A stretch of DNA of 64,000 nucleotides from Harmothoe impar (Eukaryota; Annelida; Polychaeta; Phyllodocida; Polynoidae), in NCBI GenBank assembly GCA_947462335.1, contig OX381717.1:19645166-19709165 (forward strand). Direction: 5' to 3'. Each line of letters begins with the position of its first letter. Within the stretch, counting starts at the first letter, position 1. The notes under the pieces are model-generated. The model saw only the letters and a program-made list of their open reading frames with translations. It was not told the origin of the DNA and did not search any database. This document shows positions 11,001-23,000 of the stretch, in pieces. The translations under genes were made by a program, and so were the position numbers.

Positions 11001-14000
11001 ACCACTACCGCCACCACCAGCGTCATTGCCACCGTCGTCCCCATGACGGACTCAGAGCAGCAACAACACTACAAACGCTTAGCGCTCGTGGATCCTGAGA
11101 CGCTCTACAAATCATCACGAGCAGGTCTACTTCATCATGTGCCCGCTGCTGCTACTACTAGCGCTGCTACTACTGCAGTCGCTGCTGCTAGTACTTCTAC
11201 TGCTCCAAACCTTCCTCCTCTTCCTGATGAGCGCACTGAAAAGAACGAGAGTTCCGCTCCTGCCACCGCCGCCCGCCTACCTGCCGACATGGCCTATTAC
11301 CACAAGCAGGCAGAACAGTCCCTTCATCCCGACGCGGCCTTGCACCAGGTGCTACAGTTTATCTACAGGGACTTGGACTTAGTGTTGAACGATCCCACTT
11401 TGGAATCGCGCGAGAAAATGTTGAAATACCGAAGGTTGTTGAATAGATTGCAATTTTTTCTCGCGAATCCCCACAACAGCAACATCTCTTCGTCCTACTC
11501 TTCTTCGCCCCCGGCTCACCTCCGTCAGTCTGCTGAAGAGGCCAGCGCGTCCCTACTTGAGCGGTTGGCGAACCAAGTTCCCAAGAGGAATCGCACCCGG
11601 ACCGTGGCGCTGTACAAACAATTGGAGAAATCCGGTGTGATCAAGTGGAACGAGGACGGTGCGGTGCGCGAGATGTCGGGTCGGAGAATACCACCTGAGC
11701 ATCGCATCAACATAGTGGACTTACTGAACGACGCCGCCAGGTTCAGGAAGACGGCGCCCAGACCGGCGGGCTACTCTCCGTTCACGAAAGCGCTGTGCGA
11801 AGCAGTTCCCACAGACTCCTTGATCGGAAACCATCTGTATAAAGCGAGCGGACCTGGCCAAAGCTTAGACACACGGCTCGCTGACAGAGGTCGGAAACGA
11901 CCGAGCTTCCACTCGGAAGAAGGAGAAGCAGCAGCAGCAGCAGCAGTAGCAGCAGCAGACTCTTCTCTCCAGGTGGACGATCCATCCTCTGACGACGAGG
12001 AGGACAGTGAACTTTTCCAAACTCCGACTTCCTATAGGAGCGTGGCGAGTAAGAAAAGGAAAGGGCGCAACCGCCTAGCGGCGAGGTCGTCGTTCACGCC
12101 CTCAACAGGCCCACCATGGGCAAACCAGTGAAGAGACTGACCAAGAAGGAAAAAGAAAAGAAGCGCGTAGTAGCTAGATATACCGATGTCAAAGCGCCCT
12201 CCAGTTTCACTAGCGTGACTAAACTCCAGAAACATCATTTTCGCCACCTAAACCCGGCCGTCATCCGAGATGCTTTAGTGTCGCTGGACGCCTACACTAA
12301 ACATAAACCCATTCGGAGAAAATTCGCAAGGAACAAGACTATAACCGGCGCAATCGATCAGCAGTGGCAGATAGATCTGATGGACATGCAAGCTTTGGCG
12401 TCTCACAACGACCGCTTCCGGTACGTGGTGACGGCGATCGACGTTTTCTCTAGGTACGCGTGGGCCGTTCCCATTAAATCCAAGAGCGGCGCTGATGTCA
12501 CCGAGGCCTTCCGAGAGATGACAGGCACTGGTGAGAGACGATCGCGCACTGTTCAGACAGACAAGGGGAAAGAGTTTTTGAACAAGATCTTTCAAGATCA
12601 CTTGAAGAGCGAGGGCATAGAGTTCTTCACTGGCGAGAACGACGACATCAAAGCTAGTCTAGTGGAGCGCTTGAACCGCAGTCTGAAGGAGAAGCTGTGG
12701 CGTTATTTCACACACAAGCGCACGTATCGCTACGTAGACATACTGCACCATGTAGTGTCTTCTTACAATCGCACTCACCACAAGACGTTGAAAATGGCGC
12801 CGGCTCAAGTCAGCTCGGAAAACAGCGAAACAGTTTTCTACCGACAAGATCTCCCAACTAACAAACAAATCGACGAAATATGGAAAAAGAAGAAAAAAAC
12901 AATGACGTCCGCCGTCGACGTCATCGCTCCGGGTGACAGAGTGAGGATGTTGAGAACTAAAGGCGCCTTCGACAAAGGGTACGAGGGAAACTGGCGCGAG
13001 GAAGTGGTCGACGTTGCTAAGACGTTGGGAAGCAGAGGGTTCGAGCTGAAAGACGACAAGGGCGAGGAGATAAAAGGCGTCTTCTACCCGGAAGAGGTTC
13101 AGAAGGTGTACAAGAGTCGTTACGACAACAACTACCTGATAGACGAGGTGTTGCGCTGCAAGACCGTTGACGGTAAAGAGTTAGCTTTCGTACGTTGGTT
13201 AGGTTACGACGACAAGTTCAACGAGTGGATCCCCGTCAAAAAAATAACGTAGAAAAAAAAAAAAAAATGAACATCACTCTACCTAGCAACAGCTCTATGG
13301 AGTATTATCCTGACAACAGCTTGACGTCTTTCCGAACTCACTTCGACTCGCCGCTCCTTCTGCCCGAAGCGTACGAAGCGGCTCTGACTGAGATCATCCT
13401 CCCTACAGAATGGACTAACGTGCACGACGACGACTTGATCATCGTTGTTCCTCTGCGCACCAAGGGTTCGCTAGAGGAGGCGATCAACGTTTTAAAAGAA
13501 ACTAAATTCGCCGAAGGAAGAAAACCACAGGTAGACTGGAGGGGAATGAAAAACGCGAACGGTCTGAGCAAGCTGACGTTCAGCTCAAAATACCCGCTGA
13601 GCTGGAAGGAAGCGAGCTATGTAACGGTGGAAGAGATATCAGACACGTCAGAAGAGCAGCGATTGAAACCGGAAACAAAAAGGTTCAAGAGAGAGGTCGA
13701 CTTGAGACAGACGAATGCCGTATACAAGCAGTTCTTGTCCCCGGCGGTGAAGAAGAAGGCGATCAGCGATCAAGCAAGACAGATGATCGAAGAGATGGAG
13801 AAAGACATGGGAGTGCGCAGTTTCATGCCAAACATATTCCAGATACCTCCTATTTTCACCGGAAGCAACCACACCCTAGTCGAGCGCTTGAGTGAGACGA
13901 TGCGAGATGACAGACTAGAGGGCTCCAGCTTCTTGCTCAAACCGATGCGGATCTTATCGTACGACGCCAACACGAAACGCGTCACCATCAAACCGCCGAG

Positions 14001-17000
14001 ACACTGCGCTGTCCTGCTGACTCAGCATCTCGCATGCGTTCTAGGCTTCGGAGAGAAGACGTGTTTCGCGTCGCCGACTACCGGCGCCTACTCGATGGAT
14101 GTTTACGGGGACGTGCACTCTGTGTACATATACACCGACATGATCCAGGAGAGACGTGTGGGCGACATGCAAGTGCCGCTGTTGCGCTGCGTCGCGGTGG
14201 ACAGAGGCGGAAAGCGTCGAGGTAGCGTGCAAGCTATCAGTTTTCCCCATTTGGATTATTTCCCCTTGAAATCCAAGAGGTTTACCGAGGTCGGCATCTA
14301 TTTAAGAGACCGATCCGGTCATTCCATCCCATTCGGTAGAGGCGAGGTGACCGTGACACTTCATCTGAGACCTATTGAGCGCTGAAAGAGAGAAAAATGA
14401 TGCGTCAACGCATTCCGTACTTTCCACCCAGGCGCACCGTCGGCAGAGGGTACAGCGATTACTACAACGCGCAGCTGGGCAACGGCATCAACGTGTACAG
14501 CGGTCGCTCTTTCCAGAGCGGGCACGGTTTGGGCGGCGCTCTGTTAGGTCTGATGCGCTCGGCTACCCCGCTATTGAAGTCGGTGGGAAAAACGCTGCTC
14601 CGCGCCGGTGTGGGCGTAGCTAAAGATGTGCTGGCGGGTCGGACTTTAAAGAGCAGCGTGAAAGACCGAGGCGCAGGCGCTCTGAAGAGACTGGCGAGTA
14701 CGGCGTTCTCGGGAGGAAAGACGACTGTCGCGTCTAAGAAAGGGTCGAAACGTGGCCGGCATTCTCCTCAGACGGGCGGTGGCTCTTGCAAGAGACGTAG
14801 AGGGGATGTATTCGACCGGTAAGCGCCTAGGCGTTCAGGTATAAATAAAAAGACTGGAGGCGGCCGGCGTCAGTCTGTCGGCCGCGTGAAGAGAGAACAC
14901 AATGGCTTACGTACACGAGAGCAGTAACGAGTGCGCGCTCTCTGAGCTCGACCTGCACACCGTAGCGCCGACTCAGACTACTATCTTAAAGTCGTCTTTC
15001 CTGGGGATAGAAACAAAAAACTCTTTAGAGGATGGAGGTAACATAAATTTCACCATCAACAAGTCGCAAGAGTACACAGACCTGAACGAGAATTACCTTC
15101 ATCTGGAATGTCAAGTGCTGAAAGCGAACGGAGCGGCGATCGAGGACACCGACGCGGTAGCTCCGGTGAACAACTTGGCTCACTCGCTCTTCAAAGAGGT
15201 CCAAGTCTCCATCGGCGGTTTCAAAGTGTCTGGCAACACCGAGACCTACCCTTACCGAGCTTACTTGGAAGGGTTACTCAACTACAACAAAGACGTGAAG
15301 GACGGCGTCATGAGCGCCCAGGGGTGGCATGAAGATACGCCTGGTCAGTTTGACACGTTGACTGACGCGAATGCGGGGTACAAAGCGCGCAAGAAGCTAA
15401 TCTCCAACAAGCGCTTTTCGCTGATGGCGCGACTGCACTTTGACCTGGCTCATCAACCGAAGCTCATCGTTGGAGAGACAGAAATCAATCTCACTCTGAA
15501 ACAGGCGGCGCCCTCTTTCTATCTGATGTGCGCCGCTGACGGAGGCTACAGCTTGAAGATCTACAAGTCAAAGCTCTACGTGCGACGCGTGCTGGTGGCG
15601 GACGCTGTAGCGGAAACGCACGAGAGAGCGGTGATAGAACACGGGCCCTTCGACTACCCGGTGAACAGAGTGGAGGTGACGATGTACGCCATCCCTCAAG
15701 GTAACAGAGATCACAGCTACACGCACTCCAACACAGGCCAGCTTCCCAAGTCGATGATGATTTGCTTCCTGGACCACGACGCCTTCAACGGTAGCTACAC
15801 CAAGAACCCGTTCGAGATGAAGCATTACGACATCAGCTCGCTTCAAGTGATAGTGAACGATCAGAAAGTGCCGAACGACGCCTACGTGCCCGACTTTAAG
15901 ACCAAAGCGGCCGTGAGAGAGTACTTGGCGCTACACACGGAAACGGGGATGTACGAGGGCGCGCGCTCCTGCGGTATTTCATACGATCAATTCCTGAACG
16001 GTTACACGGTGTTCCCCCTCGACTTAACCCCAGACAGATCGCACGACGGGTGTCGCGTGAACCTTATAAGAGCGGGTCAGCTGAGGGTGGAAGTCAGTTT
16101 CCGCTCGGCGCTACAAGCGACAACAACGGTGCTACTCTACTTGGTGTACGACAACGTCGTCGAGCTGACCCGAGATCGACACCCCATCACCGACTACCAC
16201 ATGAACTGAAGACAAGACGGCGGTACTTGGCGTATCGTATGAACACGCTTGAAATAAGCAGAGTGTTGAAGGAAAACGTTCACACAAAACATCGTTTCCT
16301 GGGCGTTTTCTCTTGTGACACTATTCCGAAGCACCCTATCAAAGACACTTGTTTCGTGAGCAACACAGATCCGCAACATTTACCAGGTCAGCATTGGGTG
16401 GCGTTTTACGTGTCGAGCACGGGTGAAGTGTACTACTTTGATTCCTTCGGCTTACCGCCGCTGAGTGCGGAGTTCTTGTCTTTCGTGGAACGCTCTGCTC
16501 CGTTCAAGTGGCAAAGAAACTGCATTCAACTACAAGACACTTCTGCTGACACCTGTGGACCTCATTGCGTTCATTTCCTAATTGAAGCATGTCGAACAAG
16601 AAACCCCAAGAAGTGCGTCATGCGCATGAGCAAAATCCCAAAGCTGAGCGACCGGGCCGTGAGTCAGAAGCTATCGATGATGCTGTTGTGACGGGTTGTT
16701 GCGATGGCGGCCGTTTCATGGAGGCAAAGATTCTCTGCCTTGCCGAAATGGTGTTGGATTTATCCAAAGTCGTGCAATGTCTATTGGAGAGAAGTCGTCC
16801 GGGGTGTGGTGGTGCGAGTGACGGCGGCGTGAGACTTTGCGGCCTGTTGGGTTGCTGCAAATCGAAGAAGCAAGCTAAAAAAGCATAAACTTGTGTGTTT
16901 TTTCTGATTGAAATGAAAATAAAGAATAAAATGAAAAGAAAAGAAATTATCTTGTTGTGTTTTTATTTCTATATATAAGTTACATAACTTTTTTTTGTTT

Positions 17001-20000
17001 GTTTGTTTACAAACAGTCACGTGTCACGTGGTGTTGTTTACAAACAAGAGAGCCACGTGGTGTTGTTTACAAACAAACCCTAAGTAGGTCACGTTACCCT
17101 AGTTACCAGAATGCCGGCTTCTGATTGGCTGAGCCCAAGTAGGTCACGTGACGTAAGTAGGTCACATTACCATGGTTACCAGAATGCCGGCCTCTGATTG
17201 GCTGAGAGCTTCTAAGTAGGTCAGTAGGTCACCCAGAATGCTGGCTTCTGATTGGCTGAGAGCCCTAAGTAGGTCACGTTACCATGGCAACGGGTCACGT
17301 GACCAAATGGCGGCCTCTGATTGGCTGCATATCGATTGAGTAATAAACAGTACTTAACTATAGTCCCGTTCCGATACATACTATACTACTAACGTGTCAT
17401 GCAATCTGACATTATGATAACACATAGATGTGGTAACAATGCTCTTCAAGTAAAAAAGCTAAAACATAACTGCAACCCTCAAATGAATTTAAATGAATCA
17501 ATTTAGCCAGATCAATTACATACCGCATCCAACAAATTCCACTTTGATCATAGGGTTGTCGGCTGACCCTGTGAGGACCTCTATTTTGAATATGCGCCCG
17601 ATAATGGGATCTGCTAATTCATTGGTTACAAAAACGTTCACATCTGTCCCGCCCGGAAGATGTGACTCAAATATCTGTGGTTAAAAATCATGGTAGATAC
17701 TCACATTAAAGTTATCAAAAATAGAGTAAAGCTTTAGTTTTCACGGTTGCATGTTCAATCAACAAAATATTTTGGTTGGTTGATGTAGTAGGGCAATTGT
17801 GCAATGTAAAATACAATTGTCAAATTATATGTTTGACATTTGATTGCAAGAACAATAATATAGGTGTTATTGGTCTGAATAATGTCGATTGGGGGAATAT
17901 AAATAATACATGATAGCTGTTGATCTAATGATCTGTCACTTGATTTATAAATTACCCATAATTTGAAGAAAAGTTTTAATTTGTAAATTTTAATTCATTA
18001 AACCTCATAATACCTCTGGTCGCTTTCTGTTTATGAAATACTCGGGCAAGTGCAAAAACTTCTCTTTTAAAGCAGGCTATTAAAAAAGGAGTTGCAACAA
18101 TATTTGAGGGACATCACAAGTTCCACCTTTGGCAAAATAGTGTTTTTACTGGGCAAGTTACATACCGGGACCTGCCATGCCCTTTTATACACATTTTCTG
18201 TGTGAGGCTATGCATGGTAAATTAAGTATCATATTATATTTCTCATTGTTTTCTGGATGAAAGTAATTCCTTAGAAGTGCCTTGCTTTACTCATGCAATG
18301 ATGTGTATCAACCAACCCGTATGATATTGTTTTCCTTGTAGGTCACATACTCTGAATCTTCCGGGCGGTAGTGGAGGTGGAAGGTGTATGGACCATTAAT
18401 TGATATGCCATATACCCCTCCAAGCGTGACGATTTTGTATAAGCGGAAGTTCACACCTGTGAGAAATAAGTAGACTGTCAACCTGTGAAAGGTGGCTGAG
18501 TGTATAAACCCTGTAGGGTCGGCTTGATACAATAATGCAGTTCTGGTAAGTTAATTGCACTGGCTTCACTCATGCATCATCATGATGAAGGGTGGAATTT
18601 GAAGGGAATGTCATTAAATAGCAGGCCCGACAACGGGTACCTCTCAGTTCGTACCTCTACTACGGAGACTTTGGAAATCTAACTTTAAAATTAATACTTG
18701 GCTAAACGGACTGAATATGTTTCTGTCAGACCAAACTGGTCAAACTAGCCATATGGATGACCTCACAAGGTGTGTGCAATAGGAAGGTAGGATGTCAATA
18801 TCCATCATAGCCCCAAGGTGCGAATACATTATATAGACAAAGATCCATGAGTTTTTGTCAGTTGAAAGTGTGATTTCACAATTCTTATGTCTGCCGTTTT
18901 TAATAAGTAAGATAGCCTAACCAGTCTACAGACTTACTCAAATGCTCCTTTTCAAAATAAGTGTTCCTTTTGTAAAGGTGCAAGATTTGCTGCTTCTCCA
19001 ATAGCAGTCAGACCTGACCAAAAACTGGCACTCCAGCGCTTTAAAGGGCCATTCTCACCACTCACACTTAACCACATAGTAGAGTAGAACAGTACTAGAA
19101 CTAGGAGTGGGATACGCTCGGTGATCATGCCACTTAAAAGAGGAGGTTGGGGTTTAAACCAATTGTGCTGCTGTATGCAATCAAAAATAAACTGATCACT
19201 AAAGTACCCACCTATATCTATTTGCAGCCAGGAAGGTAAGGACGCCATCACCCATCCATAGGCTGGTCCTGTAAAGCGTGCTGCGGATGGTGGATTGCTC
19301 GCTATTCCCGATGTCATCCCTGTATAAGCTGAATCCGGTACGATAGTTGTACTTTCTAGACCTTTCCAACTCGTTGTACATCCATCAGCTGTGAGAGGTA
19401 ATGAAGGCCTTACAGACACAGGCTGTGTCTTATGAGATCGGGTCAATGTGAACATCTTTGACCGGGTGCGATCTTTGACCAGGGGCCATCTTTGACCGGC
19501 CACCAGAAAAAAAAGAATCTAAGAAAAGAAAAGTACTCTAATATGTAAGGGATGAAATAAAGAAAATGGTGGTGGTTATATCTCCATCTATGACCTTACC
19601 TACCATAGATAAATCATTCTCTGTTAGGAAGACAATGATGGCACCCAGTCAAAGGTGGTACCCGGTAAAATATGGCACCTAGTCAAAGACGTGCACATTG
19701 GCCCAATTTCATGAGACACAGCCCAGACCACCTCAGAACACACATTCACCAATTTCAAATGTTTCACAATGTGCTCTACTTCTAGTATATCCCAATTTCA
19801 ACTCGATGTTAGATTGAAAAGTCAAAATTCCTTCACATTTAATTGCTTTTGATTCAAAATCCCCAGACATGACAGACTAGCTTTTCAAACCTTAAAGCAA
19901 TTGTTTTCCATATCTAAAATTGACCTCAATGAGAATGAGATTAAATAAAGTAGGAAGCACATCAAGAATGGCCATAGGGAACATTTCACCAAATTCTAAA

Positions 20001-23000
20001 CAAGATTCAGTTTTGAGCTTTTTTCTTTTTTATCTGACCTTTTCATTTTAATTACCTAATCTACCAACTTACTTTCAATCCCGAAGCTGGTGACGCTGAG
20101 TGCCGGGTTAAACACCACTTTGGTTCCTGGTACCACGCGGGCATACATGGAAGCTGGTGTGGTGCGGAGCATCCAGGCGGAGGGACCTGAATGTAAGATG
20201 GTTAACACTGCATAAGTGTTGGCATTTGAGCAAATGTCCACAGTTGAAGCATCTATATGCCACTCAAAACCCTTGGAGTTTAACATGACATGTACTGAAC
20301 TTAAAAACTTCGCTTAAAGCCCAACTTTCATGCAGCATAAATATTAGTACATACAAACATTGTGATGGTAGGTCAACCCTGTAGAGGTAGCCGAGAATCC
20401 TAATGTGTTATCTATTTCGATGTCTTGATGTTGCATTATTGCAACCCTGGTTTAGAAAGACGGAGCTCTGCAAGACATTCCTATTCACTTAACACTGTGA
20501 CAGGGTTCTTGGCACTACTTTAGAGGTACAGAGCGCCAGTGTGCCGTCTCAAAAGGATGCAAGATAGTCTCAAAATTTGAGACTATCTTGCAACTTTCAG
20601 GCTAGATAGTCTTAAAACTGCGGGATGGTCTCAACATATTAAAGTTTTGTTAGTATCTTGCAACTCTCAGGCTAGATAGTTTCAAAATTGTGAGATAATC
20701 CTAAAAGCATGACAGATTAGATAGTCTCAAAACTGCTAGATAATAAAATTTTGAGACTATCTTGCAACCCTCAGGCTAGATAGTTTAAAAAAACAATAGT
20801 TTTGTTAGAATTTCACAACCATCAGGCTAGATAGTCTCAAAACTATTAAACATCCTCTAAATACCAGAGCTATGCTAGTATCTCACAACCTTAAGGCTAG
20901 ATAGTCTCACATCTATAGTATTCTGACACTTGCTCACAGTTTTGAGACTATCTTTCAAGCTTTGAGTCTATCTAACCTGAGGATTGCAAGACACTAACAA
21001 AACTATAGAATTTTGAGACTATCTTGCAATTTTGAGACTATCTAGCCTATGGGGTTGCAAGATACTCTCAAAATGTTGAGACTATCTAGCCTAACGTGTG
21101 TTTTGAGACTATCTTGCAATTTTGAGACTATCTAGCCTGGGGGTTAGAAGGTTGTTACAAAACCATACTATTTTGAGACTATCTTGCAATTTGAGACCAT
21201 CTAACCTAACAAGAGCTCCAACAGATCATGTGAGTTGGACAAATTTTGGCCTTTACAGCGGAAATCCGGGAGCTCGGTGAGAGACACTGTTATATACATA
21301 GTTTAACTGTCCTGACAGTTGAAAGTGAAGTGAGAATTGTGCCCATGAAGCCCTTTGCGTATATCTTGGCGTAGCCTTCATGGGGAGAGTACCCAAACTA
21401 TGTATTGCATCAACATCTCTCATGTTTTCATGCTATCCAGCAGTGGTGAAATTATTTCTCAATACCTAGGATTACTATTTTAAGATAGTAAGTAAGTAGC
21501 TACCATCTAAGTTTAGTTGACTACCCATTCTTCTATGGGAACTTCCCCGCTACCTCTGTAGATATATAATTAATCATTATTATAAAACATATACATAGAA
21601 TAATGCCAATATTGTGATTTGGCAGGTTTTTGCAGTTATGCAATATCAATTGTATTAATTTTACGGTGAAATCTCGTTATAAAGAGGACTGATATAAGAA
21701 AGGTTTGACCAACCAATAGGCCCCTCCTTATAATAAATGTCACTAGACTTTGAACTTGAAGATTTACCGTAAGCTATGGCTGCCCCGACGGTGTGAGCAG
21801 CAGTAGTTGCCTGTGAAAACGTCGCCACTGGTGTGACATCTGTAGAGGAGCTAAAAGCCACAAGTCGAACTGTGAAATATCAAAGTATAGTATGACACAG
21901 GTGTGATCAACACATATTCTATTCTGATTGATTGATTGGCTTATGAACCAACATGTGCAAAACACTAAATATAGGCCCAAAAACGTTCTTTTCCATTCCA
22001 AATATGGAATGTTTTCACCAAAGATGGAATCTTCTAACCTGGCCTATCATATTCTACATAAAAACAAGTTGTAAAGATAAGTTTTTACTATATTTTGGTC
22101 CTTTTTGATCCACAAATATCCACTGCTTCTTAAAGTAGTAGCACCAGTCAACATTTCTCAAGCTTTATTTTCAAATGGTTTGAGGAAATATCAAGTCTGG
22201 TAGGCCTAAGCACTGAGCCTTGTATTTCGCTAAAGGTGAATATCCAGCCCCCGTATTTCCTCAAACCTCCGTATTTCGCGAAAACTTCACTTCCGGTCCA
22301 GCATATGGATCACTCCGCCCACAGAGTGCCTCCCACAGAGCCAGGTCGAGATGGACAAGTGGTTAGCGCTCTCGCCCATATGCGGGCGATCCGGGTTCGA
22401 TTCCCGGACGCATCTGGAACGTTTCTAGCTTCTTTTTTTTCTATTTTTTTTTTAAACGTTCCAAATGAATAATTTTCGACTCGATAATCACTAAATCGTC
22501 TTTCTTCTTAACAAATTAATGTGTTTGAATCGAAAAGCAGGCCTAATTTGAGCAAAGAAAGACAATATTGACAATAAAAAATTGCGCAGGGGGCCAGACC
22601 GGATGTGAGTATCGAGCAAGGTGTCATGGCGGAGTCCGGACGTGTCTGGGGACAATGCAGGTTAATAAAATGCCTTTTTCTCCTTTAATATGTGACAAAT
22701 ACATTTAAAAAAAATACAGGATCAGTTTAAATCCTGTATACTTATTTAGATTTTATATCTTTCAGACTTTGGCCTAATCAATAATTATTCAAATAACTAT
22801 TATCATTGCAGTGTGATCCCTTTGTCTGACCAATATCATCCTTTTCCATATTTCATAAATTGGTTCATTAAATCAAAATTACCATTGATTCAAACATGTT
22901 TAACATCATTCTACTGTGATTAAAGTACGAACTCCTCAACAAAGCCACCTATATGAACCATTGTAGCATAGTATTATGTCAGTATGTATCATAAAAATGT

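Larger units (their letters stand above)
6869..17390 (+). mobile_element. Element 1: Polinton/Maverick-like segment with capsid, packaging and integrase genes
   Basis: A 10,522-bp element bounded by terminal inverted repeats that start with AG (AGTAGTATAGTATGTATCGG) and flanked by a 6-bp duplication. Gene order on the plus strand is ATPase, pX-like small protein, conserved Polinton protein, integrase with chromodomain, penton-like protein, pVI-like protein, major capsid protein and adenain-like protease. A leftward low-complexity unit lies at the left end. All recognisable frames are open, and the right TIR is intact, so the insertion looks recent. There is no DNA polymerase, which full Polintons of 15-20 kb carry. 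The missing polymerase is on element 2 in this same window, which has nearly identical termini. Confidence 0.93.

Noticed and set aside
13195..13266. Longer N terminus of the penton-like protein
   Set aside because: It overlaps the integrase end, reads through an A-tract as poly-Lys, and the family begins near the ATG at 13267.
16050..16238. N-terminal extension of the protease
   Set aside because: It lies inside the major capsid gene in another frame and begins with a non-conserved sequence; the protease family starts at MNTLEISRVL.
22344..22414. Functional tRNA gene
   Set aside because: Boxes A and B are good but the acceptor stem has several mismatches and the anticodon loop length is wrong; a SINE head fits better.
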